64,000 nucleotides of DNA from Sorangium cellulosum (GTDB lineage: Bacteria > Myxococcota_A > Polyangia > Polyangiales > Polyangiaceae). A program made the position numbers and the translations under genes. The stretch is from NCBI RefSeq assembly GCF_004135735.1, contig NZ_CP012670.1, positions 3,493,501 through 3,557,500 on the forward strand, in the 5' to 3' direction. A model generated the notes under the pieces. The model was not told the DNA's origin, ran no database searches, and worked only from the letters and a program-made list of their open reading frames with translations. Positions 7,879 through 18,531 of the stretch are shown piece after piece (position 1 is the stretch's first letter; each line of letters opens with the position of its first letter).

Positions 7879-10782
7879 ATGGCGAACTCCTCCGCGACCG
7901 TGCCTCGTCCGGTTCTTCCGCCCACGCACGGGCCCACCAAGAGCGGCTTCGCCGCGGACGATGTTCCCCGGCCGCTCGGTCGGTACGTGCTCCTGCGGCG
8001 CATCGCCCGGGGCGGCATGGGCGAGGTGTTCCTCGCCTCCACCACCGGCCTGGAAGGGGCGGAGCGCCCCGTGGTCGTGAAGATCATCCGTCGCGAGCAC
8101 GCCTCCGATCCGAGCTACATCGCGCGCTTCCTGGACGAGGCGCGCGTGCAGGCGCAGCTCCAGCACTCCGGCGTCGCGCAGGTCATCGAGGCGGACGTCG
8201 ACCCGGCGACCGGCGAGCCGTACGCGGTGGTCGAGCACGTCGAGGGCCGGAGCCTCGGCGAGGTCCGCGCGCGCGCGGTGCAGCTCGGGCACCGCTTCGA
8301 CTGGGCGGAGTCGGTCGCGATCGCGACGATGATCGCCGAGGCGCTCGCGCACGTGCACGAGCGCAAGGACCCGTCGGGGGTCGCGCTCGGCATCGTGCAC
8401 CGCGATCTCTCGCCCCAGAACGTGATGCTCGGGTTCTCCGGCGACGTGAAGATCATCGACTTCGGCACCGCCCGCGGGCAGAACCGCCGCTGCCACACGG
8501 TCGCGGGCGTCGTCTTCGCGAAGCCGGGCTACGTCGCGCCGGAGGTCGCCAACGGCGACCCCGGGGACGCGCGCGTCGACCTCTACGCGCTCGGGATCAT
8601 CCTCTGGGAGCTGTGCGCGGGGCGGCGCTTCCTCCAGGGCGATGCGCAGGCGCACATGGCCGCGGTCGCGCGCGACCAGAACAACCCGCCGCCCATCGCC
8701 CTCGGCCTCGGGGCGCCGCCGGAGCTCGACGCGGCGATCGCGCGGCTCACCGCGTTCGACAGGGAGGCGCGGTACCCGTCGAGCCGCGCCGCGGCGCGCG
8801 ATCTCGCCGCGCTGCTCGGGGCGTCGACCGCCCTGCCGGGCGGCGAGCGCGGCGTGCGCGCGCGGGCCGCGCACCTGATGCAGCGGCTCTTCCCGGGCGA
8901 GCCGGGGCGCACGCGCCGCGAGTTCGCGGCGCTCGTCGCCGGCGCCAAGGCGCACCGCGCTGCGGCCGTGACGCCCGTGAGCCCCCGCGCCGAGGCCATG
9001 GCCTCGGCCGAGCGCGGCGATCAGGGCATGCTGCCGGGCACCCGGTACCTCCTGCTGCGCGAGATCGGGACCGGCGCGAGCAGCACCGTCTACGAGGCGG
9101 AGCACGTCGATCTGGGGCGCCGCGTGGCGCTCAAGGTCGTCTCCGCGGAGCACTCCGCGTCCGACGTGGTCGCGAGCCGCTTCCGCCGCGAGGCGCGCGT
9201 CCTCTCGCGGCTCTCGCACGAGCACCTCGTGAAGGTCCACGATTTCGGCATCGCCGCCGACGGCCGCCTGTTCTGCGGCATGGACTTGCTCGAGGGCGAG
9301 ACGCTCGACGCCGTGCTCGCCCGCGGGCCCGCCGTCGACTGGCGGGACGCGCTGGCGATGGCCCTCAAGGTGCTCAGCGCGCTCGAGCTCGCGCACGCGG
9401 AGGGGCTCGTGCACCGGGACGTCAAGCCCGAGAACCTGTTCCTGACGCGCCCGAGCGGCGCCGAGGGCCCGCCGTCGCTCGCGGGCTCGGGCCTGAAGCT
9501 GCTCGATTTCGGGCTCGCGAAGTGCCTCGCCGACGACCGCGGCGAGGCCTCGCTCTCCGCGGACGCCACCGGCGCGGGGGAGGGGCCGGCCCGCGCGGCG
9601 ATCGCGATCGTGGGGACGCCGGAGTACATGGCCCCCGAGCAGGCCGCGTCCGGGCGCATCGACGGCCGCGCGGACCTCTACGCGCTCGGCTGCGTCCTCT
9701 ACGAGATGCTCACGGGGCGCCTCCCGTTCGTGGAGCCGAGCCTCGTCGCGCTGCTCGACGCGAAGATCAAGGGCAGCCCCGAGCGCCTGCGCGAGCGCGC
9801 GCCGGCCCGGCAGATCCCGCCGTTCGTCGACGAGCTCGTGATGCGCGCGCTGGCCCGGCACCCGAGCGTCCGCTTCCAGAGCGCGGCCGAGATGCGCGAC
9901 GCCATCGTGCGCGCGCTGGGTACGCCCGCCCGCGCCCGCGCCCGCCGCCGGGCGCTCGGGTTCGCGGCGGTGGCCACGGCGATGACGCTGGCGGGCGTGC
10001 TGCTCGTGGGCAAGGGGCGCGAGCTCGCGGCCGGCGTCCCCATGGCCGCTCGGCTGCTCGACGCCGCGGGCGAGGCGGCGCGCGGCTCCGCCGAGGCGAC
10101 GCAGCCCGCTGCCCCCGGCGCCGGGGCGGCGATCGAGGCGCCGGCGATCGCAGAATCACCGGCGGCCGCGGAGGCGAAGGCAGCCGCACAGGCGAAGGCA
10201 GCCGCGGAGACGCCGGCGACCGCGGAGACGCCGGCGACCGCGGAGACGCCGGCGACCGCGGAGACTTCAGCGGCCGCTGCCGAGCAGGCGCGTGCGCTCG
10301 CCGCAGCCACCGAGCCGGCGCGAGCGGCCGGTCCGGCGGGGCAGGGGACCGTGGCGCCGCTGGCGCTGGCCGCCGCGCCCGCCACCGAGCCAGGGGCGGC
10401 CGCGCCGACCGGCGCCGCGCCGCCCAGAGCGGTCGCTCCGGCGGCGCGGACCGCGCAGGCGAGCGCGACGCGGAGCGACGGGGCGAAGCCGCCCGCGCGC
10501 GGCAACGCGGCCCGGCGCGCGAACGCGGTGGTCTCGGCGTCGCGCGGGGCCACCCCGAAGGCCCGCAAGGCCGCGGCGTCTGGCACGGACCGCTCCTCGC
10601 GCGAGGTGGCGAAGCGCGACGCGAAGGCCCGCGAGCGATCGTCCTCGGCCGCGACGCGCAAGCCGACCGAACCCGCGTCGACACCGGCCCGTGTCGCGCC
10701 TGACACCAGCGAGGAAGAGCGGCACGAAGACGCGAGGCGGCGCCGTCACAAGCGGCGCTCCCGGCTCGCCAAGGCCGAGTGA
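7879..10782 (+). CDS. Ser/Thr protein kinase with two kinase domains and one membrane segment
   Basis: 967 residues. Kinase domain 1 spans about residues 35-300: RGGMGEV loop, VVVK lysine, HRDLSPQN near 174, DFGTA near 193, then VAPE. Kinase domain 2 spans about 387-680: GTGASS loop, VALKVV lysine, HRDVKPEN near 510, DFGLAK near 542, GTPEYMAPEQ near 583. Both keep the Lys, HRD and DFG residues, so both may be active. A hydrophobic segment near residues 690-711 suggests a membrane anchor. The last 250 residues are Ala/Pro/Lys-rich with a TAETPA repeat and a very basic end. Two complete kinase domains in one chain are unusual for bacterial Pkn proteins. Substrates are unknown. A MATE exporter gene follows 66 bases downstream. 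Confidence 0.9.
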   Translation: MANSSATVPRPVLPPTHGPTKSGFAADDVPRPLGRYVLLRRIARGGMGEVFLASTTGLEGAERPVVVKIIRREHASDPSYIARFLDEARVQAQLQHSGVAQVIEADVDPATGEPYAVVEHVEGRSLGEVRARAVQLGHRFDWAESVAIATMIAEALAHVHERKDPSGVALGIVHRDLSPQNVMLGFSGDVKIIDFGTARGQNRRCHTVAGVVFAKPGYVAPEVANGDPGDARVDLYALGIILWELCAGRRFLQGDAQAHMAAVARDQNNPPPIALGLGAPPELDAAIARLTAFDREARYPSSRAAARDLAALLGASTALPGGERGVRARAAHLMQRLFPGEPGRTRREFAALVAGAKAHRAAAVTPVSPRAEAMASAERGDQGMLPGTRYLLLREIGTGASSTVYEAEHVDLGRRVALKVVSAEHSASDVVASRFRREARVLSRLSHEHLVKVHDFGIAADGRLFCGMDLLEGETLDAVLARGPAVDWRDALAMALKVLSALELAHAEGLVHRDVKPENLFLTRPSGAEGPPSLAGSGLKLLDFGLAKCLADDRGEASLSADATGAGEGPARAAIAIVGTPEYMAPEQAASGRIDGRADLYALGCVLYEMLTGRLPFVEPSLVALLDAKIKGSPERLRERAPARQIPPFVDELVMRALARHPSVRFQSAAEMRDAIVRALGTPARARARRRALGFAAVATAMTLAGVLLVGKGRELAAGVPMAARLLDAAGEAARGSAEATQPAAPGAGAAIEAPAIAESPAAAEAKAAAQAKAAAETPATAETPATAETPATAETSAAAAEQARALAAATEPARAAGPAGQGTVAPLALAAAPATEPGAAAPTGAAPPRAVAPAARTAQASATRSDGAKPPARGNAARRANAVVSASRGATPKARKAAASGTDRSSREVAKRDAKARERSSSAATRKPTEPASTPARVAPDTSEEERHEDARRRRHKRRSRLAKAE
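10204..10257 (+). repeat. 18-bp in-frame tandem repeat, three perfect copies
   Basis: GCGGAGACGCCGGCGACC occurs three times head to tail at 10204, 10222 and 10240, followed by a diverged copy. It encodes AETPAT units in the tail of the dual kinase. The threonines could be phosphorylation sites, which is speculative. Confidence 0.8.
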
Positions 10783-10848
10783 GCCGACGCCCGCGCGGCG
10801 CATTTCTCTCGCACGCCCGCTGCGGCGTTGTATACCGCGCAGCCTGCG

Positions 10849-12363
10849 ATGGCTCAGATCGCCCTGCCCGCGCCAGGCTCGAACACCGTCACATCGGGCC
10901 CCCCACATCGCGCCATCTTGCGGCTCGCGCTGCCGACCGTCGCGGCGATGCTCACCCAGAGCATCGTCAACGAGATCGACATCGTCTTCTTCGCGCACCT
11001 GCCGTGCCCGGAGTCCTCGAACGCGCACGCGGCGCTCCTGCCGTCGCTGATCGTCCTCTGGCTGTTCGGCGGCTCGCTCAGCGCGATCTCGGTCGGCACG
11101 CAGGCGTTCACCGCGCGCCGCTTCGCCGAGCAGCGGTCGGAGGACGCGGGCGCGGTCCTCGCGAACGCCCTGTTCTTCGCGCTCGTCGCCGGCGTCGTGT
11201 TCTCCGCGCTCGGGTACCTGACGATGCCGTACCTCCTGTCGGTCATCATCAAGGTGCCGGACGCGAGGCAGGCGGCGCTCGACTACCTCGGCTGGCGCCT
11301 GCTCGGCGTGACGTCGATGGCGGCGACGTTCGCGCTGAAGGCGTTCTTCGACGGGATCGGCAAGACGCACATCCACCTCGTCTCGGCGCTCGCGATGAAC
11401 GCGCTGAACATCGTGCTCTGCGTCCTGCTCATCTTCGGCAACGCCACGCTCGGCATCCCGAAGTACGGCATCGCGGGCGCGGGCATGGCGGGCTTCATCT
11501 CGACCTACGTCGGCCTCGCGATCATGCTGGCGTACGCGCTGCTGCCGGAGTATCGGCGCCGCTACCGCCCGTTCGCCCTGAGCAAGCTCTCGGCGCCGCT
11601 CACCTGGTCGATCCTCAAGCTCTCGATCCCGAGCGCCGTCGCGACGGTGGCGATCATGACGGGCTTCGGCCTGTTCTACGCGATCGCCAGCAAGCTCGAC
11701 CAGGTCGCGCCGGCGGGCGTCGTCTCGCCGCTCTGCCCGGGCGGCCGCGCCGAGCCGGTGTACGGCGCGGCGACGACGGTGATCGTCGGGATCCTGAAGC
11801 TCACGTTCACCGCCTGCCTGGCGTTCGGCACGTCGACGGCGACCCTGGTGGCGCAGTCGCTCGGCGAGAAGGACGGAGACAAGGCCGCGCGGTTCGGCTG
11901 GACGAGCGTCCGGCTCGGCCTCGTGATCTTCGGCGTCATCGGCGTGCTCGAGGCGATCTTCGCCCCGCAGATCCTCGCGTTCGCCAGCAGCAGCGAGCTC
12001 GTCCAGGCCGCGGCGCTGCGGCCGCTCCAGGTGATGGGCATCTGCACGCCGCTCGTGGCGGTCGGCATGATCCTGACGCAGGCGCTCTTCGGCGCGGGCA
12101 ACACGCTGTTCGTGATGGTGGTGGAGCTCATCCTGCACTTCACCTGCCTCGTCCCGCTGGCGTGGCTGCTCGGCATCACGCTCGGCTTCGGCCTGATGGG
12201 CATCTGGAGCGCGGGCGTCGTGTACGTGGTCCTCCTCGCCGCGACCATGGCGTGGAAGTTCTACTCGGGGGACTGGAAGAAGATCCGGCTCGACGCCCCG
12301 GGCAAGCCCGCCGACGCTGTCCACGGCGAACGCCGCGAGGAGCGGCCCGCGGAGGGGCTCTGA
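10849..12363 (+). CDS. MATE family efflux transporter
   Basis: 504 residues and about 12 hydrophobic helices, the usual size and topology for MATE (NorM/DinF type) Na+- or H+-coupled multidrug exporters. The N-terminal helix reads ILRLALPTVAAMLTQSIVNE, with the family's conserved proline in helix 1. The internal two-fold repeat is visible, with similar segments near residues 15-230 and 245-480. The ATG at 10849 is preferred over an in-frame TTG at 10828. It follows the dual kinase gene on the same strand with a 66-base gap and ends in a convergent hairpin. The substrate cannot be read from sequence. Confidence 0.88.
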   Translation: MAQIALPAPGSNTVTSGPPHRAILRLALPTVAAMLTQSIVNEIDIVFFAHLPCPESSNAHAALLPSLIVLWLFGGSLSAISVGTQAFTARRFAEQRSEDAGAVLANALFFALVAGVVFSALGYLTMPYLLSVIIKVPDARQAALDYLGWRLLGVTSMAATFALKAFFDGIGKTHIHLVSALAMNALNIVLCVLLIFGNATLGIPKYGIAGAGMAGFISTYVGLAIMLAYALLPEYRRRYRPFALSKLSAPLTWSILKLSIPSAVATVAIMTGFGLFYAIASKLDQVAPAGVVSPLCPGGRAEPVYGAATTVIVGILKLTFTACLAFGTSTATLVAQSLGEKDGDKAARFGWTSVRLGLVIFGVIGVLEAIFAPQILAFASSSELVQAAALRPLQVMGICTPLVAVGMILTQALFGAGNTLFVMVVELILHFTCLVPLAWLLGITLGFGLMGIWSAGVVYVVLLAATMAWKFYSGDWKKIRLDAPGKPADAVHGERREERPAEGL

Positions 12364-12367
12364 CGGC

Positions 12368-12400
12368 CCGGAGGTGAGCGCCCGAGGTGCCCACCTCCGG
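12368..12400. terminator. Convergent hairpin between MATE and aldolase/SDR genes
   Basis: A 9-bp inverted repeat (CCGGAGGTG at 12368-12376, complement at 12392-12400) with a 15-base loop. It fills the 41-base gap between two convergent stops, so it could end transcripts from both sides. No T-tract is seen. Confidence 0.5.
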
Positions 12401-12404
12401 CGGC

Positions 12405-14477
12405 TCAGCGGGGGAACGCGGCGGCGTTCCCGCCGTCGACGGTCAGGACGCAGCCCGTCGTGGCCTCGGCGGTCGCGAGGTAGAGGAAGGCCTGCGCCAC
12501 GTCGGCCGCGGTGGTCTCGCGTCGGAGCAGGTTGTCCCGGAAGTAGTCGTCGACCGAGACGTTGCGGGCGCGGGCGCGCGCCTCGAGCAGGCCGGCGCCG
12601 AACAGCGCGGTGCGGATCCGGTCGGCGTTGACGGCGTTCGCGCGGATCCCGTGCGGGCCGAGGTCGACGGCGTACTGGCGCGTGAGCGCGACGAGCGCCG
12701 CCTTCGCGACGGCGTACGGGCCGAAATCGGGCCCCTGGTTGAACGCGCTCTTCGACGCGTTGAACAGGATGGCGCCCCCCGAGTCCTGGGCGAGCAGCAC
12801 CCGCGAGGCCGCGCGGGCGACGTTCTGGTGGCCGAGCAGGTTCAGCTCGAGCGACGCGCACAGCGCCTCGTGCCCCTCCGCCGTGTGGATGGCTCCGGAG
12901 AACGCGCGGCCGGCGTTCGAGACGACCACATCGACGCCGCCGAAATGCGCCGCCGCCTGCGAGAACGCCCGGCTCACGCTCGCCTCGCTCCGCACGTCGC
13001 AGGCGATCTTGAGCCAGCGGCCGCGGTGGCGCCCGTCGAGCGCGGCGGCGGCCCTCTCGAGCGGCTCCTCGTCGCGATCGACCAGCGCCACGTGCGCCCC
13101 CGCGGCGAGGAACGCCGCCGCGGTCGCGAGGCCGATCCCGGACGCGGCGCCCGTGACGAGCGCGATCCGGCGATCGAGCGGGCCCCTCTGGCCCGCCGCG
13201 AGCTTGAGCTTCGCCTGCTCCAGGCTCCAGTACTCCATGTCGAAGAGATCGAGCTCGGAGACCGGCTGGTAGCCCCCGAGCGCCTCGGCCGCCTCGATCA
13301 CGGAGGCGGTGTGATGGTAGATGTCGGCGACGATCTCGGCCTCGGCGCGCGAGCCGCCGACGCACAGCGCGCCAACCCCCGGGAACAGCAGCACGCGCGG
13401 GAACGGATCGAGCTCGTCGCGGACCGCGCCGCGCGCCGCGCACGAGCGGCGGAAGTACTCGTGGTACTCGGCCACGTACCGGGCGATGGCCTGCTCCACG
13501 GTCGCGCGGAACCGCGCCGTGTCGGAGGCGTCGTAGGCGTCGACGACGAGCGGCCGCGCCTTGGTGCGGATGACGTGATCGGGCGTGGCGCAGCCGATCT
13601 GCGAGATCCGGGCGAGATCGTCGCGATCGCAGAAGGCGACAAGCTGGAGGCTCGTGCGCAGCGTCGCGACCCACGGGCGGCCCGAGGCGCGGGCGAGCGC
13701 GCCCCGGACGACCGGGCCGATGGCGGCCCGGATCTCCGGATCAGGCGCCGCGACCGTGGGGTGCGGGGCGATCTCGCTCCGCTCCGCGATGTACCGCTCG
13801 GCGCGCGTCACGGCGTCGATCATCCGCGTGTAGCTCTCCTCGGCGGTGTCCCCCCACGTGAAGACGCCGTGCTTGTCGAGGATCATCAAGGACGGGAGCG
13901 CTCCGCGCTCGAGGCGCGCGCGGACGAGCTCGGCGACGCGGCGCGCGAGGGTGAAGCCCGGCATCACGTACGGCACGAACAGCGCCTCGTCCCCGTAGAT
14001 CGCCTGGACCGCCTCCGCCGAGCCGCGCTGATCGACGGCCGAGAGCACGGCGTCGGCGTGCGTGTGATCCACGAACTTCGCGGGGATGATCGCGTGCAGG
14101 AGCGCCTCGACCGACGGCGTGGGGCTCGCCGGATCCAGCATCTGGCCGCGCAGGAGCGCGACCATCTGCTCGTCGGTCATCTCCGCGAGCTCGCACGCCC
14201 GCTGGAGCGGCGCGAGGCGGCACGCCGGGAAGCCGCGCGGCTCGATCGTCGCCAGATCCCAGCCGCTGCCCTTGATGAACAGCACGTCGACCCGCTCGCC
14301 GAGCAGGTCGACGGCCGCGCTCTTGACGCTCGTGTTGCCCCCGCCGTGGAGGACGAGCGACGGATCGGCGCCGAGCAGGCGGGAGGTGTAGACGCGGAGG
14401 GCGAGATCCTCGCCGTGGGTTGCGGCGTAGGCCTCCAGGTAACGCTGCGCTTCGTCCTTGCGGTGGCGAGAATCCAT
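12405..14477 (-). CDS. Bifunctional class II aldolase / short-chain dehydrogenase (rhamnulose-1-P aldolase/lactaldehyde dehydrogenase type)
   Basis: 690 residues. The N-terminal half is a class II aldolase/adducin domain: HGGGNTSVK near residue 44, IKGSGWD near 68, and zinc-ligand histidines in FVDHTHADA near 133 and around LDKHGVF. The C-terminal part, from about residue 430, is a classical SDR: TGAASGIG cofactor loop, NAG, and catalytic Tyr/Lys in PYAVAKAAL near 587. This architecture and length match the known rhamnulose-1-phosphate aldolase/alcohol dehydrogenase fusion of some rhamnose pathways, which splits the sugar phosphate and oxidises or reduces the lactaldehyde. No rhamnose isomerase, kinase or transporter is nearby, so the physiological substrate is uncertain. 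The stop lies 42 bases from the opposing MATE gene. Confidence 0.88.
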   Translation of the reverse strand: MDSRHRKDEAQRYLEAYAATHGEDLALRVYTSRLLGADPSLVLHGGGNTSVKSAAVDLLGERVDVLFIKGSGWDLATIEPRGFPACRLAPLQRACELAEMTDEQMVALLRGQMLDPASPTPSVEALLHAIIPAKFVDHTHADAVLSAVDQRGSAEAVQAIYGDEALFVPYVMPGFTLARRVAELVRARLERGALPSLMILDKHGVFTWGDTAEESYTRMIDAVTRAERYIAERSEIAPHPTVAAPDPEIRAAIGPVVRGALARASGRPWVATLRTSLQLVAFCDRDDLARISQIGCATPDHVIRTKARPLVVDAYDASDTARFRATVEQAIARYVAEYHEYFRRSCAARGAVRDELDPFPRVLLFPGVGALCVGGSRAEAEIVADIYHHTASVIEAAEALGGYQPVSELDLFDMEYWSLEQAKLKLAAGQRGPLDRRIALVTGAASGIGLATAAAFLAAGAHVALVDRDEEPLERAAAALDGRHRGRWLKIACDVRSEASVSRAFSQAAAHFGGVDVVVSNAGRAFSGAIHTAEGHEALCASLELNLLGHQNVARAASRVLLAQDSGGAILFNASKSAFNQGPDFGPYAVAKAALVALTRQYAVDLGPHGIRANAVNADRIRTALFGAGLLEARARARNVSVDDYFRDNLLRRETTAADVAQAFLYLATAEATTGCVLTVDGGNAAAFPR

Positions 14478-14535
14478 CGACTCGCCGCCTACCCCAGCGG
14501 CGGAGGCGCCGGAAGCCCGGAGCTCGGCGCTCCTG

Positions 14536-15845
<1,310 letters not shown>

Positions 15846-15849
<4 letters not shown>

Positions 15850-16946
15850 GGTGTCCCTTTGCCTTCTCCGTTGAATGCGCCTGTGCGCGCGCTGCGCCAG
15901 CCGACGAGCAGCTGCCAGACCAGGTGTCGATCCGGACCTTCGCCCTGCCAGGCGGACGGCAGCCGCCGGATCTCGACGCCGGACAGCCCCGCCTCCTCGG
16001 CGAGCCGCCGGAGCTCGGCCGGCGTGAAGCCGAGCCAGACGTCCGCCTCCTGCTCCCGCAGGGTCGGATCGTGGTGCGCCTCGTAGTCGAGCACGCACAC
16101 GGCGCCGCCACGGGCGCCCTGGGCGTCGTCGCCCGGGCCGGGCGAGGCCGGGCGCGCGAGCTCGACCAGCGCGCGCATCGCCCTCGCCGGCTGCGGCGCG
16201 TGGTGCAGCACGCGGGCCGCGAAGACCACGTCCGCGCCGCCCGAGAGCGCCGGGTCCGCCTCGGGCCGAGCGTCGCCGAGCGCGCGGGCCACGGCCTCGC
16301 GCACCTCGGGCCCGTCGAGCTCGCCGCACACGAGCTCGACGTTCTCCAGGCTGCGCCGCCGCATCCGCTCCGCCGCGAGCTGGAGCTGGGCCCCTGCGCG
16401 ATCGAGCGCGACGACGCGGTCGAAGACGGGCGACAGCACCTCGAGCAGCGCCCCGTCGCCCGTGCCCGCGTCGATCGCGAGGCGCCGGTGGGGCAAGAGC
16501 GGCGCGAGCGCGGCGAGGTAGGCCGCGAGCTCCGACGGCGGCCCTGGGCGCAGCGGGCGCCCGCCGCGCGCGAAGAACTCCCGGGTCTCGGCGTCGCGCG
16601 CCGCGAGCACCTCCTCGATGCGCGCGAGCGTCCCGTCCGCCGCGCACGCGCGCTGGCCCGCGCGCACCGCGTCGTCGATCACCGGATCGGTCGTGGCGCG
16701 CGGATCGAGGCGGAGCAGCGTCCACGTGCCCTGCCGCCGGGCGAGCAGGATGCCCGCCTCGCGGAGGGCGGCCGCGTGGCGCGAGATCTTCGGCTGGCCC
16801 TCGCGCAGGAGCTCGGCCAGCTCGCCGACGGCGAGCTCCTCCGCCGCCGCCAGCCCGAGGAGCCGCACCCGCACGGGATCGGCGAGGAGCCGGTACAGCT
16901 CGCACCGCGCGATCGCCTCCGCAGGCTGGGCCAAGCCGTCCGCCAT
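15846..16946 (-). CDS. sahR: ArsR-type HTH / SAM-methyltransferase fusion regulator, SahR-like
   Basis: 366 residues. Residues about 10-95 are an ArsR-family winged helix ([16 protein letters not shown], then [17 protein letters not shown] as recognition helix). Residues about 160-330 are a class I methyltransferase fold with motif [17 protein letters not shown]. Known SahR regulators are ArsR-family repressors of methionine-cycle genes that respond to S-adenosylhomocysteine, and fusion to a methyltransferase-like sensor domain occurs in that group. Here the gene directly precedes and overlaps ahcY by four bases, which fits control of SAH recycling. The ATG at 16946 follows GGGGCG. An AT-rich island upstream is the likely operator. 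The symbol rests on context and architecture, not on a verified orthologue. Confidence 0.72.
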
Positions 16947-16960
16947 CGTGACCACGCCCC

Positions 16961-16999
16961 TATTTATGTATCTATGCGAATGAATGCAAATAATAAGTT
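16961..16999 (-). promoter_or_regulatory. AT-rich promoter/operator candidate for sahR-ahcY
   Basis: Only 9 of 39 bases are G or C, in sharp contrast to the surroundings. It lies 15-53 bases upstream of the sahR start. On the minus strand it contains TTGCAT and, 15 bases later, CATAAA, a weak sigma-70-like pair. The outer bases TATTT and AAATA are inverted. This is the expected place for an autoregulatory SahR operator, but I cannot confirm the motif. Confidence 0.4.
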
Positions 17000-17235
17000 G
17001 CGGCTCCTGGCACGCTTCTGCTCCCAGGAGCCGCGCCAGCCACGCTGCAGCCCGCGCCCTTCGACCTGCGCGGGCAGGGGGGGGTCGCCTCGCCGGCGGG
17101 CGCCACCTGGCCTGCCGCGCGCCGAGGTCGCGCGGGCCGCGCCCTGTCCGCCGGGCGCACCTCGGGCGCATCGCCCCCACCCCCGCGACAACGGCTTGCG
17201 TCCCGGGCGGCCAGCCGTCTGCGGCTCGCGGCGGA

Positions 17236-18531
17236 TCAGCCGAAGGAGCGGACGACCTTCTCGAGCTTCGCTTCCTCGGAGGAGCGGAGCAGACCGACGG
17301 CGACGACGGTGAGGCGCTCCGGCCGGAACAGGGCGCGCGCGGCATCGCGCACGTCGTCGACGGTGACGCGGGCGAGCTCCGCGTGTCGCGCCTCCGGGGT
17401 CCGCGTGATGTCGGCGAGGGCGGCGAGCCCGTAGAAGCCCGCGGTCGCCTCGGCGTCGTCGAGCATCGCCTCGACGGACCAGAGGTGGCGGTCCCGCGCC
17501 TTGGCGAGCTCGTCCTCGCGCGGGCCGGTCTCGGCGAGCTCGCGGAGCAGGGTGAAGATCTCCCGGACCACGACGGTCGCGCGGTCGTGCTGCACGCCCG
17601 CGGCGATGTCGACGACGCCGTCGTCCTCGTAGGCCTCGAACATGCCCGACACGTCGTAGCAGAGGCCGAGCCGGTCGCAGATCCGCTCGTACAGCCGCGT
17701 CGACATGCCGTCGTCGAGGACGCGCAGGAGCATCTCCACCGCGGGCTCGCGCGCGTCGCGCTCGCTCACGCCCCGGAACGCGACCCGCAGCTCGGTCTGG
17801 CTCGACTGGTTCTCGATGAAGCGGAACCTCGGCCTCTTCTGCCCGTTCGGCGGCGGCGCGACGGGCACCTGCTCGCCGCGCGGCATGGCGCCGAAGTGCC
17901 GCTCGACGACCCGCGCGCACACGCCGGGATCGATCTGCCCCGCCACGCAGAGCACCGCGTTCGCCGTCGTGTAGTGCCGGGCGTGGTGCGCGCGCAGCGT
18001 CGGCTCGTCGAAGCGATCGAGCGCGTCGATGCCCCCGGTGATGGTGAAGCCGAGCGGGTGTCGCTCGTACATCAGGGCGCGGGCGTTGTTGTCCGCGTCG
18101 ATGTCGCGCCCCTCGTCGTCGAGGTCCTCGAGGATCTCCTCGCGCACGATCCCGCGCTCCACCTCGATCGCGGTGAAGCGGGGCGACGTGGCGACCTCGC
18201 CGAGCAGGGCGAGCACCGGATCGAGGTTCGCCGGCGGCACCGAGATGCTCATCACGCCGTGGTCCACGTGGGTCGCGGCGTAGAGCGTCCCGCCGAGGCG
18301 CTCGAAGGCGAGCGCCTGCGCGTGCGCCGACGGCAGCGAGGGCGTCCCCCGGAACAGCATGTGCTCGAGGAAGTGCGAGATCCCGTTGTTCTGCTGGGTC
18401 TCGAACCGCGAGCCGACGCGCAGGTAGAGCGAGGCGACCGCCCGGTGCACGTGCGGTTGCGGGACGAGGACGAGCTTGAGCCCGTTGGAGAGGACGACGT
18501 CCTCAACGTCACGCATCGGGAGCGACGTCAT
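17236..18531 (-). CDS. M16 family zinc metallopeptidase
   Basis: 431 residues, typical for a single-unit M16B peptidase (processing peptidase/PqqL type). The inverted zinc motif HFLEH lies near residue 53 in ISHFLEHMLFRGT, with the downstream glutamate of the motif near EVERGIVREEILED. The C-terminal non-catalytic M16 half contains the usual region ELRVAFRGV. No signal peptide is evident. The ATG overlaps the stop of the upstream PpiC-type foldase by four bases (ATGA), so the two are co-translated. Some M16 enzymes work with an inactive partner, but none is adjacent here. A role in peptide turnover linked to the foldase is inferred from coupling. Confidence 0.9.
   Translation of the reverse strand: MTSLPMRDVEDVVLSNGLKLVLVPQPHVHRAVASLYLRVGSRFETQQNNGISHFLEHMLFRGTPSLPSAHAQALAFERLGGTLYAATHVDHGVMSISVPPANLDPVLALLGEVATSPRFTAIEVERGIVREEILEDLDDEGRDIDADNNARALMYERHPLGFTITGGIDALDRFDEPTLRAHHARHYTTANAVLCVAGQIDPGVCARVVERHFGAMPRGEQVPVAPPPNGQKRPRFRFIENQSSQTELRVAFRGVSERDAREPAVEMLLRVLDDGMSTRLYERICDRLGLCYDVSGMFEAYEDDGVVDIAAGVQHDRATVVVREIFTLLRELAETGPREDELAKARDRHLWSVEAMLDDAEATAGFYGLAALADITRTPEARHAELARVTVDDVRDAARALFRPERLTVVAVGLLRSSEEAKLEKVVRSFG

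Noticed and set aside
7600..7880. Possible replication origin because of DnaA-box-like sites
   Set aside because: Only two boxes occur, with no AT-rich unwinding region and no dnaA, dnaN, gidA or parAB genes close by.
10267..13674. Long minus-strand open frame of more than 1100 codons
   Set aside because: It crosses the kinase tail, the whole MATE gene and part of the aldolase gene in the antisense or shifted register. It has Arg/Ala/Gly/His-rich composition and no domain; such frames are common in GC-rich DNA.
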